From NCBI GenBank assembly GCA_030636965.1, contig DAOVVW010000015.1, forward strand, positions 1 to 9,676: a DNA stretch of 9,676 nucleotides, given 5' to 3'. Position numbers and translations under genes: made by a program. Origin of the DNA: Pseudomonadota bacterium. Its GTDB lineage: Bacteria; BMS3Abin14. Within the stretch, counting starts at the first letter, position 1, and each line of letters opens with the position of its first letter. Below the pieces are notes generated by a model. It was not told where the DNA came from and did not search any database. It saw only the letters and a program-made list of their open reading frames with translations. Positions 1 to 6,611 of this stretch are shown one piece after another.

Positions 1-17
1 CTAATGCTCTACCCTTA

Positions 18-89
18 CTCCGTATCCTCCGTGCCTCCGTGGTAAACCCAAGGCCAGGTTTTCTCTGTGCTCTCTGTGTACTCTGTGGT
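18..89 (-). repeat. Paired triads of 9-mer CACRGAG repeats
   Basis: On the minus strand, right after trkH, three 9-mers stand in a row (ACCACAGAG, TACACAGAG, AGCACAGAG; 89-63). A 19-bp spacer with an AAACC/GGTTT inverted repeat (44-48 and 57-61) follows. A second triad comes next (ACCACGGAG, GCACGGAG, GATACGGAG; 43-18) with CACGGAG as core and one unit a base short. The two triads start 46 bp apart, each with ACC. Translations give HREHRE-type peptides, but no gene is supported. I recall similar CACAGAG strings between genes of many environmental bacteria; function is unknown. Confidence 0.8.
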
Positions 90-101
90 TCAAAAAGATT
101 T

Positions 102-1562
102 CTACTTTTTCCAAGTCGCCGGAACGAAGAGCACCAGGATGGAGAACAGTTCCAGCCTGCCGGCGAGCATGAGGAAAGACAGCATCACTTTGCCCGGCCC
201 AGAGATCCAAGCGTAGTTCTCAATGGCACCTACCTTGCCCAGTCCCGGACCGATATTTGAAAGACTTGCTATTGACGCGGACATGACGGTCACGAGATCG
301 GATTGTTCAGAGATAGCCAAAAAGACGATACCGAAGGCAAAGAGAAACATGAATATGACGAAGTAGGACACTGCGCCGAGGATGTACCTGTCAGGAACCA
401 CCCGGGAACTGACTTTGACCGGGATCACAGCGTTGGGAAAGATAGCCTGGAGGATGCTCCTGAAACCGGTTTTCACAGCCACATAGACTCTTATAACCTT
501 CATGCCGCCGCCTGTAGATCCAGCGCAGCCTCCCACAAACATGAGTAACACGAGGGCGAATTTGAGAAATACAGGCCATAGATTAAAATCAGCTGTCGTG
601 TATCCAGTAGTTGTCGTGATCGACACAACCTGAAAGGCGGCCTGCCGGACAGTGGGTTCACTGAAAGATTGTTGATTTAAAGACAGGACAACCGTAAACA
701 GTACAATACTGGCCAGGATCAGCGAAAGATAGGTCCTGAATTCACCATCCCTTACATACCCTCCCAGCTTGCCTCTGATGCCCTGATAGTGAAGCATGAA
801 ATTGGCCCCGGCAAGGAGCATAAACACGATTACTATCCACTGTATGTAAGCACCATATGCGCCAATGCTGGCGGTTTTCGTAGAAAATCCCCCCGTAGCC
901 ATCGTGCCGAAAGTGTGGCAGAGGGCATCGAATAGAGGCATTCCGCCGGTCATGAGCAGGGCAGTCTCGGCAGCGGTAAGGATAAAATAGACTGTCCAGA
1001 GGCTCTTGGCAGTCTCCTTCATTTTCGGCCTTAACCTCTCGGCTGTAGGCCCAGGGGCCTCAGCCCTGTAGAGCTTGTAAGCCCCGCTTCCCAGGGCCGG
1101 CAGGAGGGCAACTGAGAGCACGATGATACCCATACCACCCAGCCAGTGAGTCATGCTCCGCCAGAACAGGATTCCCCTTGGCAGTGACTCTATATGAGTC
1201 ATTATTGTGGCTCCGGTAGTTGTATAACCGCTCACTGTCTCGAAGAAAGCATCGATATAACTTGGCGTTGCGCCGCTCAGAACGAAAGGAAGTGCGGAAA
1301 AAGCGGAGATGCAGATCCACGATACCCCGACTATAGCGAGGCCGTCCTTGGCGCTTATGCTCTCAAAATCTTCGTCGGTTATCTTCAGGTTCATCCGGGC
1401 AAACAAGGAGATGGCAATACCAATGAGGATAGTGATTCCAAAAGCCCTGCTCTCGGCGCTGACAGGATTGTCTAAAATCGCCCAGGCGAGCGGAGCCAGC
1501 ATGGTTATGCAGATCACAAAGAGGATCCGGGCTACTATGTTGAAAACCAGTTTCTGGTGCAT
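102..1562 (-). CDS. trkH: Trk/Ktr-type potassium uptake membrane protein TrkH
   Basis: The inner-membrane K+-translocating subunit, working with TrkA. The 486-aa length equals the usual TrkH size (about 480-485 aa). The protein is hydrophobic throughout, with the four-fold M1-P-M2 layout. Four selectivity-filter loops are visible, each with its conserved glycine: SGYTTTGAT (G117), GTMATGGFSTK (G224), SITTTTGYTTADF (G320) and SLSNIGPGLG (G438). The GGCAGSTGGGMKVIR segment (344-358), which follows the third P-loop and forms part of the intramembrane gate, is intact. Other conserved patches are WRSMTHWLGGMGI (134-146) and the C-terminal LAGRLELFSILVLF (467-480). The ATG at 1562 fits the family N-terminus; its ribosome binding site is weak (CGAGA or AGGA farther out). 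The 158 bp between trkA and trkH contain no clear gene, terminator or promoter. The TAG stop is 12 bp before a 9-mer repeat element. No broken or missing region is seen. Confidence 0.97.
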   Translation of the reverse strand: MHQKLVFNIVARILFVICITMLAPLAWAILDNPVSAESRAFGITILIGIAISLFARMNLKITDEDFESISAKDGLAIVGVSWICISAFSALPFVLSGATPSYIDAFFETVSGYTTTGATIMTHIESLPRGILFWRSMTHWLGGMGIIVLSVALLPALGSGAYKLYRAEAPGPTAERLRPKMKETAKSLWTVYFILTAAETALLMTGGMPLFDALCHTFGTMATGGFSTKTASIGAYGAYIQWIVIVFMLLAGANFMLHYQGIRGKLGGYVRDGEFRTYLSLILASIVLFTVVLSLNQQSFSEPTVRQAAFQVVSITTTTGYTTADFNLWPVFLKFALVLLMFVGGCAGSTGGGMKVIRVYVAVKTGFRSILQAIFPNAVIPVKVSSRVVPDRYILGAVSYFVIFMFLFAFGIVFLAISEQSDLVTVMSASIASLSNIGPGLGKVGAIENYAWISGPGKVMLSFLMLAGRLELFSILVLFVPATWKK

Positions 1563-1720
1563 CTTTTTTCTCGATCCTGGAACGTTCTCTCAGGTTCAGT
1601 CAGCATGCGACGCTGGTTCGATACAGAGTCCCGTGTCAGACAGGCATACCGGGCATGGGCCAGGGCGGTTTCAAATTATCAACAGGAAAAAGGCTCCACA
1701 AGATCCTGAAAATGAGATCG

Positions 1721-3079
1721 TTAAAGAATCCCTTTCTTTACGAAGAGCTTCTCGAGCTTGTGCATCACATCTTCAATGCAGAAAACGACTACCGGCTCAC
1801 CCTCTTTAATCTCGGTGCTTCCACTGGCAAGGATCACCTCGTTGCCACGGTAGATGGCTCCGACTATGGAGTTTTTCGGGAATTTTATATCACGTAGCGG
1901 TTTTTTGGTAATAGGAGAATCTTTCTCGGGAATCAGCTCAATAACCTCAGCTTCACACTCCGGTATCGTGGCTACTGTAGTTACCTGGCTTCCTCTGATA
2001 AGTCTAAGGATCTGATCGATGGCAAGAAGTCGGGGATTTATGACAACATCAATATTCATTGCCCCGGTGATCGCCATATAATCCTGGGAGTTAGTTGTTA
2101 TTACCGTAGTGCCCGCGCCCAGCTTCTTGGCAAGCACAGCGGAAATAAGATTGGATTGATCATTGGCTGAGACTGCTATAAATGTATCGGCCGCTTCAAC
2201 TCCACACTCTCTGAGAATATCAGCCTCGGAGGCGGCTCCTGTAGTTACCCTGACATCATCCAGCAGACCTGCCACCTTTTCAGCCTTTATCCTGCTCTCT
2301 TCTAAAAGCACAACCTCGGGGATCTTCTCTGAAAGACCCTGAGCCAGACTGATACCTGTAGCCGTGGCACCGTAGATGATCACTTTTTTTGGAAGTTTTG
2401 CATCGGGGTTGAGGAATGTGACGAACTCTGGTGTCGACTCCTTGGGCAGAAGAACGTAGACACGGTCATTTGGATTTATGGAGTCTTCGCCGTAGGGAAT
2501 TACGACTTCACCATTCCTCCTTATAGCAACGACAAGGAACGGCCACGGGAAATCCTTTTCGGCGAGTTCTTCCAGTTTGATCCCGGAGAGTGGTGATCCC
2601 TCGGGCACATCGAAAGCCCTCAGGAGGATCTTCCCATCCGCGAAGTCCGCCACTTGGCGAGAACCGGGAGCTGTCATCACTTTGATAATTGCCTGTGAAG
2701 CAACCTCATCAGGGTTGATGATATCATCGACGTAGAAGTGATCAGGCCCGAACTTTTTTAGAACCTCATTAAGTGCTCTGTCCCTGACCCTGGCGATCCT
2801 TTTTTTCGCCCCGTAAGCTGCAGCCAGAGAACAGATAGACAGATTGGAGAGGTCTGAGTTGGTTACCGCAACGATCATGTCAGCTTCAGCCACGCCCGCC
2901 TCTTCCAGTACGGCCGGATCAGAGGCGGTTCCCACGAGGACACGCACGTCCAGTTTTTCGCTGATCTTGTCAGCAACGGCCTGTTTTTGCTCGATAACGT
3001 TTACTTCATGGCCCTGCTCTGAAAGATAGTGCGCGAGATTAGACCCTATAATACCCGCGCCGCAGATGACTAGTCGCAT
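1721..3079 (-). CDS. trkA: Trk system potassium uptake regulatory protein TrkA
   Basis: The peripheral cytoplasmic subunit that binds NAD(H) and/or ATP/ADP and gates the TrkH potassium channel-like transporter. The 452-aa product has the tandem layout of full-length TrkA: RCK-N Rossmann domain 1 (GAGIIG at about 7-12, ribose-binding E30), an RCK-C domain (about 140-213), Rossmann domain 2 beginning KKVIIYGATATG (231-242), and a second RCK-C domain (about 365-450). E. coli TrkA is 458 aa. The second glycine motif reads GATATG instead of GxGxxG, so nucleotide binding by that half may be weakened or different, while the following VVLLEES keeps the acidic residue. An in-frame GTG at 3085 is possible. 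The ATG at 3079 is preferred because AGGGA lies eight bases before it but only two before the GTG. The gene is followed by trkH after a 158-bp gap, in the same orientation and likely the same transcript. Confidence 0.95.
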   Translation of the reverse strand: MRLVICGAGIIGSNLAHYLSEQGHEVNVIEQKQAVADKISEKLDVRVLVGTASDPAVLEEAGVAEADMIVAVTNSDLSNLSICSLAAAYGAKKRIARVRDRALNEVLKKFGPDHFYVDDIINPDEVASQAIIKVMTAPGSRQVADFADGKILLRAFDVPEGSPLSGIKLEELAEKDFPWPFLVVAIRRNGEVVIPYGEDSINPNDRVYVLLPKESTPEFVTFLNPDAKLPKKVIIYGATATGISLAQGLSEKIPEVVLLEESRIKAEKVAGLLDDVRVTTGAASEADILRECGVEAADTFIAVSANDQSNLISAVLAKKLGAGTTVITTNSQDYMAITGAMNIDVVINPRLLAIDQILRLIRGSQVTTVATIPECEAEVIELIPEKDSPITKKPLRDIKFPKNSIVGAIYRGNEVILASGSTEIKEGEPVVVFCIEDVMHKLEKLFVKKGIL

Positions 3080-3100
3080 TTTCACAATCCCTGTCTATTC

Positions 3101-3130
3101 ATTATATTGCCGGAATCTTATGGATGGCAG
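3101..3130 (-). promoter_or_regulatory. Probable trkA(-trkH) promoter
   Basis: The minus strand carries a perfect TATAAT (3106-3101), 18 bp after CTGCCA (3130-3125, 4 of 6 to TTGACA). Predicted initiation near 3094 would give a very short leader that just includes the AGGGA ribosome binding site at 3092-3088. It lies in the 109-bp gap after the flavin oxidoreductase stop. Confidence 0.5.
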
Positions 3131-3164
3131 GTTGATAGATGTCTAACTGTATCGCGATTCCGGC
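3109..3164. repeat. 9-bp perfect inverted repeat spanning the trkA promoter
   Basis: GCCGGAATC at 3109-3117 is mirrored by GATTCCGGC at 3156-3164 with 38 bp between. One arm lies in the spacer between the -35 and -10 boxes and the other about 25 bp upstream of the -35 box. It could be a dyad operator or a weak hairpin after the upstream gene; no T-tract follows. Nothing further identifies it. Confidence 0.4.
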
Positions 3165-3188
3165 GATTTATGCAACATGACGATGAGG

Positions 3189-4328
3189 TCAATTTTGTGA
3201 TCCTTTGTCAGGCTCTTTGCGTTCGGCAAGCTTCTTTTCCACAACACAGTAGATACCGCCTTCTTTCATTCCTGGCCTGAAACAGAGGTTGCAGGATATG
3301 CAAGTTGCCCTGTGGGACGGATTATCACGCCAGATATTTACGAGGTCCGGCTCTCTTATGAGAGGTCTTGAAAGGGCAAACATGTCAGCATACCCCTCTT
3401 CCAGCAACCTCTCTATCAGAGAAAAGGATCTTAATCCGCCCACAAGAATAACCGGCACATTTACTTTTTCCTTTATCCTTATTGAGTAAACCGCATTGTA
3501 GCCTTCCCTGTCGAGGCTGTTTATTCTCTTCCGGACCGGAACTCCATCACCGGAACCAGAAGTTCCGGCACTGACCTCAATAGCGTCAATTCCCAGTTCC
3601 TCCAACCGCACAGCCGATTCGACAGCATCATCGATCCTGATCCCACCCTCCAGGTTGTCCGAACCGGAGAGTTTTACGGTGAGAGGAAAATCATCACCAA
3701 CGTCACTGCGGATCGCCGAAACAACTTCCTCCAGAAACCGGAACCGGTTCCGGGCCGATCCACCGTAGTTATCATCTCTTCTGTTTGTCATTGGGGAGAG
3801 AAACTGGTTTATGAGGTAACCATGGGCCCCGTGTAGCTGCACACCATCAAAGCCCGCCGCTTTTATTCTGGCGGCTGCCCCTGCAAAGTCCAGAACGGTA
3901 CTTTTTATCTGTTCTGCCGACATCTTTTCCGGGATGCCTGAATAGAATGGGCTGGGCACCGGTGACGGCCCGATAGGTGCATCCCCTGTTGCTCTCTGGG
4001 ATGTCTGAGCACCAGCGTGCATAAGTTGTGAAAAGATACTTCCTCCCACCTTGTGAACTGCGTCGGCTACCTGGGCAAGAAACGGGACAAGGTGATCCGA
4101 CCAGGCTCCCAACGTCCCGATCATCTGCTTTCCCCTTGGGTGAATGTATGTATATCCGGTGACTATAAGGCCCGTTCCACCCTCTGCCAGCTTCCTGTAC
4201 AAAACAGGCAGTTTTGGGGTGGGTTTACCGTCCTCTTCACACATTCCCTCCCACGTCGCGCTGCGCATAAACCGGTTGGGTACTATGATATTCCCTATTT
4301 CAACAGGTTCAAAGGGCATGTTTTTCAA
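3189..4328 (-). CDS. NADH:flavin oxidoreductase, old yellow enzyme family, with C-terminal Cys cluster
   Basis: An FMN-binding TIM-barrel oxidoreductase of the OYE/2,4-dienoyl-CoA reductase superfamily. Its likely role is hydride transfer to an activated C=C bond or similar electrophile; the substrate is unknown. Visible signatures are the N-terminal FEPVEIGNIIVPNRFMRSAT (6-25), SQLMHAGAQ (100-108), the active-site block HGAHGYLINQFLSPMTNRRD (166-185) followed by DNYGGS (186-191), and the phosphate-binding VILVGGLR (293-300) and FALSRPLIREPDLV. At 379 aa it is a single-domain form lacking the C-terminal FAD/NAD(P)H domains of 2,4-dienoyl-CoA reductase. It nevertheless ends with C343-x2-C346-x2-C349-x11-C361, similar to the [4Fe-4S] ligands of that enzyme. 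The assigned start is TTG at 4328, four bases after GGGGA. An ATG at 4319 is equally family-compatible but has a poorly spaced site, so the start is uncertain by three codons. It is isolated by gaps of 235 bp upstream and 109 bp downstream. Confidence 0.9.
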   Translation of the reverse strand: MKNMPFEPVEIGNIIVPNRFMRSATWEGMCEEDGKPTPKLPVLYRKLAEGGTGLIVTGYTYIHPRGKQMIGTLGAWSDHLVPFLAQVADAVHKVGGSIFSQLMHAGAQTSQRATGDAPIGPSPVPSPFYSGIPEKMSAEQIKSTVLDFAGAAARIKAAGFDGVQLHGAHGYLINQFLSPMTNRRDDNYGGSARNRFRFLEEVVSAIRSDVGDDFPLTVKLSGSDNLEGGIRIDDAVESAVRLEELGIDAIEVSAGTSGSGDGVPVRKRINSLDREGYNAVYSIRIKEKVNVPVILVGGLRSFSLIERLLEEGYADMFALSRPLIREPDLVNIWRDNPSHRATCISCNLCFRPGMKEGGIYCVVEKKLAERKEPDKGSQN

Positions 4329-4505
4329 AATTTCCCCAAAATAATTACACCCCTCGGTCTGACCATTAAACTGTCAAACTCAAGGGGATAGGTGTGTTAA
4401 GCCGGAAATCGGCCACGTATCTATCATATATTGTTTTTTATAGCAATAAGTGTTTCTTTCGGGTTTGCGTTAATTATCTGACAGAAATCCTAGTATTTTC
4501 TGCCA

Positions 4506-4578
4506 GTTGTTGGTTGTTAGTTGCAAGTTGTTAGTAACTAAACTATCAACCAACAACTAACAACTAACAACTAATAAC
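4506..4578. repeat. Symmetric inverted repeat made of 5 + 5 heptamers
   Basis: Five consecutive 7-mers on the plus strand (GTTGTTG, GTTGTTA, GTTGCAA, GTTGTTA, GTAACTA; 4506-4540) are followed by a 3-bp centre (4541-4543). Five inverted 7-mers come next (4544-4578; on the minus strand GTTATTA, GTTGTTA, GTTGTTA, GTTGTTG, GTTGATA). The arms can fold into a long hairpin with 8 mismatches over 35 positions. The right arm encodes the last four residues and the TAG stop of the QTMAN-like gene. There is no T-tract after it, so it is not a classic terminator. Confidence 0.85.
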
Positions 4579-5685
4579 TTGATCAATAATGGCCCGGTAA
4601 GTATCAGCCAGGTTAGTCCAGGAAAGGTGCTTCAGATCCGGCACTTCCAGGGTCCTCACTGATTCAGGATCCTGGATCATTTCCAGCAATCTGCGCGAAA
4701 GCTCGGCGCTTTCAGCGGCCGGGTCCTCGGGGTACGAGGGGAACCTGAAGCTATCCGGCAGGTACTCCATATATGCCAACCGGTCAGGAACCAGTGGCAC
4801 ACACCCTGCAGCCACCGCTTCGAGAAGCGCGACCCCCTGGAACTCATGGAGGGATGTGGAGATGACCACATCGCTTGTGGTGAGTATCCTCCTGTATTCA
4901 ACCGCATCTTCCACAAAACCCCATGTATCGATATGTTTGGAAAGCTTGTCCTTTGCCTCTTCAAACACTTCCGGACACTCCCGGAATCGCTCCCCCAGGA
5001 CATGGAGCCGGAAATTCCCATTGCGTCGGGAAACATCGTACAGGGCATCAAAAAATCGTTCCGGGGCCTTGTCATATTCCCACCTGTGGTTCCATACAAT
5101 AGTGAGGGGCACGTCGGAAGAAGGCGAGTCGTGATCCGCATAACAGCGAGCTTCCAGAGGTACCGGTACCACAACGGAACGGCTCTTGAGCTCATCAACC
5201 ACACCTGCCGGGATGAAGTCGGGAACCATATCAAGGAGTTTTTCCACTCCGTCAAGGAAGGAATCCCTGTTGTATCTGGAGTTAAAGACAGCAATATCAG
5301 CGGCAAGTGCCGTATAGAGGTTGGTTATCATGTAATTCTGCCCCCCCTTGCGCTCGAAACGTTCGGGGTAGGCAAACTGGTTCTCGTGGTAGTAAACGAT
5401 AGATGGCAGGCTGGCAAGGCCAGGCGCCATTCCCTTCAGCGCGGAGAGATCGGTCATGGAAGTGGCAAGGAGGCAGTCGTAATTATCCGTCAGGACTTCC
5501 CGGGAACCGAGGGCCCATGACAGGGCGTTGCCGCGGTTTCTCCAGGCAAAGTTTCGGGGAGGCAGGGAGAGGACAGTCCAGGAGTGCTCCTTAAGGTGCT
5601 CAGCGAGCTGCTCCCTCCAACGCCTGTGACTTCCAGCATCATAGGCGGAAAGAAGGAGAATCCGCCTGCTCTGCGAATCAGCCAT
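4564..5685 (-). CDS. tRNA-queuosine alpha-mannosyltransferase-like glycosyltransferase (QTMAN / DUF3524)
   Basis: A GT-B fold, family-4-like glycosyltransferase of the QTMAN (GTDC1, DUF3524) family, whose characterised vertebrate member adds mannose to queuosine in the anticodon of tRNA-Asp. The 373-aa product shows the N-terminal DUF3524 pattern: SAYDAGSHRRW (13-23), LPPRNFAWRNRG (41-52), YYHENQFAYP (98-107) and the AADIAVFNSRYNRDSFL stretch (129-145). The C-terminal nucleotide-sugar domain has NHRWEYDKAP (199-208), STSLHEFQGVALLEA (276-290), and AAGCVPLVPDRLAYMEYLP. No membrane segment or signal peptide is visible. The ATG at 5685 has GGGAG seven bases upstream. It lies 50 bp after tpx, and no queuosine biosynthesis gene is in the window. 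The final four codons (VISC) and the TAG stop lie inside a heptamer inverted repeat, so the natural C-terminus may have been altered by that element. Family assignment is firm; mannose and queuosine specificity in bacteria is inferred. Confidence 0.88.
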   Translation of the reverse strand: MADSQSRRILLLSAYDAGSHRRWREQLAEHLKEHSWTVLSLPPRNFAWRNRGNALSWALGSREVLTDNYDCLLATSMTDLSALKGMAPGLASLPSIVYYHENQFAYPERFERKGGQNYMITNLYTALAADIAVFNSRYNRDSFLDGVEKLLDMVPDFIPAGVVDELKSRSVVVPVPLEARCYADHDSPSSDVPLTIVWNHRWEYDKAPERFFDALYDVSRRNGNFRLHVLGERFRECPEVFEEAKDKLSKHIDTWGFVEDAVEYRRILTTSDVVISTSLHEFQGVALLEAVAAGCVPLVPDRLAYMEYLPDSFRFPSYPEDPAAESAELSRRLLEMIQDPESVRTLEVPDLKHLSWTNLADTYRAIIDQVISC

Positions 5686-5735
5686 GGGTCCACTCCCGTG
5701 GGCTTCCCTTTCCGTGGTGAAAAACGAAACTGTAT

Positions 5736-6236
5736 TTATCCTACAGCTACAAGGGCGCTCGCGTAATCAGGCTCCTGGGCGATTTCCGGAACCTGTTCAG
5801 TGTAGATTACCTTGCCGCCCTCGTCTATGACCACGATCGCTCTTGCCATCAGCCCTGCTATGGGTCCGTCGACTATTCTCACGCCGTAGTTGTCACCGAA
5901 AGTCCTGTAGCGGAAGCACGAGAGGGTAGTAACATTATCCAGACCCTCGGCGCCGCAGAATCTGGACTGGGCGAAGGGAAGGTCCTTTGAGATGCATAGA
6001 ACATCGGTATTGTCCAGCCCCGCTGCCTCTTCGTTGAACCTCCTTACCGATGCCGCACAAACATCTGTGTCAAGGCTGGGAAATATGTTGAGCACCAGTT
6101 TTTTCCCGGCGTAATTTTCCAGGGTCACGTCGGAAAGATCGCCCGCCGTCAGTTTAAAATCAGGCGCCTGTGCGCCCACTTCAGGCAGATCCCCCATTGT
6201 ATTGATCGGATTTCCCTTCAGAGTAATTTGAGCCAT
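5736..6236 (-). CDS. tpx: Thiol peroxidase (atypical 2-Cys peroxiredoxin)
   Basis: A thiol-dependent peroxidase that reduces hydrogen peroxide and, in the family, preferentially organic hydroperoxides, with thioredoxin as electron donor. The 166-aa length and sequence match the bacterial Tpx family closely (E. coli Tpx is 168 aa). The peroxidatic cysteine is C60 within [16 protein letters not shown], and the resolving cysteine is C94 within [11 protein letters not shown]; the pair forms an intrasubunit disulfide. The family-conserved C81 ([11 protein letters not shown]) and the arginine in [11 protein letters not shown] are also present. There is an extra cysteine, C107 (LSCFR), where many relatives have threonine. 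No signal peptide is seen in the first 20 residues ([15 protein letters not shown]), so it is probably cytoplasmic. The ATG has an ideal AAGGAGG six bases upstream (plus 6243-6249). It has its own promoter-like sequence and is followed after 50 bp by the glycosyltransferase gene, likely in one operon. Confidence 0.97.
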   Translation of the reverse strand: MAQITLKGNPINTMGDLPEVGAQAPDFKLTAGDLSDVTLENYAGKKLVLNIFPSLDTDVCAASVRRFNEEAAGLDNTDVLCISKDLPFAQSRFCGAEGLDNVTTLSCFRYRTFGDNYGVRIVDGPIAGLMARAIVVIDEGGKVIYTEQVPEIAQEPDYASALVAVG

Positions 6237-6293
6237 CTTTAACCTCCTTACAAAAAGCTGTTCGCCTTCCCGAAATAGTACCTATTATCTACT

Positions 6294-6322
6294 ATTATAA
6301 TGATTGGTTCACATGCAAATCA
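6294..6322 (-). promoter_or_regulatory. Probable tpx promoter
   Basis: A perfect TATAAT lies on the minus strand at 6299-6294, in AT-rich sequence about 58 bp before the tpx start. The -35 box is poor: the best candidate at 17-bp spacing is TGATTT (6322-6317). Location after the terminator and before tpx is the main support. A weak -35 would be compatible with an activator, but no recognisable operator is seen. Confidence 0.45.
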
Positions 6323-6346
6323 GTTTGTGATCCATAAATAATGAAT

Positions 6347-6418
6347 GGATTCAGGTAAAAGCCCCTTCGCCTTCGCAACCCCCTTTTAGCTTCGCTTCAG
6401 GGCCTTTTACCGGAATCC
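6347..6418. repeat. Long imperfect inverted repeat in the tpx upstream region
   Basis: The left arm at 6347-6365 (GGATTCAGGTAAAAGCCCC) pairs with the right arm at 6399-6418, whose reverse complement is GGATTCCGGTAAAAGGCCCT. Only two or three positions fail to match. The 33-bp loop holds short TTCGC-rich motifs. An 11-bp part of the loop (AGCTTCGCTTC, 6388-6398) is repeated in inverted orientation at 6462-6472, and GGGCCTTT (6400-6407) recurs inverted at 6502-6509. The stretch therefore has nested, mutually exclusive pairings. It lacks a T-tract and lies beyond the fba terminator. It may be a REP/MITE-like element, which I cannot confirm without other copies. Confidence 0.7.
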
Positions 6419-6563
6419 TGGACGGATTAACATACATCAGGCCGGGGTTTTGATGAATCACGAAGCGAAGCTGGCCCCACGCGCAGCCGAGTGATTACAC
6501 CAAAGGCCCGGTCCTATGAATACATTTTAACTGAATTTCACCAACTAATTTGGAAATAATCCG

Positions 6564-6591
6564 AAAAAAATGGCACCGGAAGGTGCCATTT
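6564..6591 (-). terminator. Intrinsic terminator after the fba gene
   Basis: On the minus strand a perfect 10-bp stem (AAATGGCACC pairing with GGTGCCATTT) closes a TTCC tetraloop, and the 3' side runs into a seven-T tract at 6570-6564. It begins 20 bp after the aldolase TAA at 6612-6614. The stem, small loop and U-tract are textbook for rho-independent termination. Because the stem base is also A/T-paired, some activity on the plus strand is possible. Confidence 0.93.
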
Positions 6592-6611
6592 CGATCATGG
6601 ATGGCTCACGA

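Larger units (their letters stand above)
6237..6611. other. 375-bp gene-free region between fba and tpx
   Basis: No convincing coding frame is present. In transcription order it contains the fba intrinsic terminator, a palindrome-rich segment (about 6509-6347), an AT-rich promoter-like segment (about 6322-6287), and the tpx leader with its strong ribosome binding site. Each is listed separately. Confidence 0.8.

Noticed and set aside
18..89. CRISPR-like array
   Set aside because: Units are only 9 bp and contiguous, with one short spacer; no direct repeats of 23-40 bp with unique spacers and no cas genes.
1..210. Small minus-strand protein rich in HREHRE
   Set aside because: The peptide is the translation of the 9-mer repeat plus the end of trkH in another frame; no ribosome binding site or family similarity.
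1563..1720. Extra promoter or small gene between trkA and trkH
   Set aside because: Only a GATAAT-like box with a poor -35 was found, and no coding frame has support.
4415..4460. Promoter for the flavin oxidoreductase
   Set aside because: A TATGAT-like box exists in AT-rich sequence, but no -35 box at acceptable spacing; the region is too AT-rich to trust the match.
4506..4578. Rho-independent terminator after the QTMAN-like gene
   Set aside because: The hairpin is long and AT-rich with many mismatches and lacks a T-tract on the 3' side; it is better described as a repeat.
4846..5520. 224-codon open frame on the plus strand
   Set aside because: It is fully antisense to the QTMAN-like gene, whose frame carries clear conserved motifs; the plus frame shows none.
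6279..6303. PerR-type peroxide operator near the tpx promoter
   Set aside because: The AT-rich sequence starts with TTATAAT, but the second half-site does not match ATTATAA, so only half of the consensus is present.
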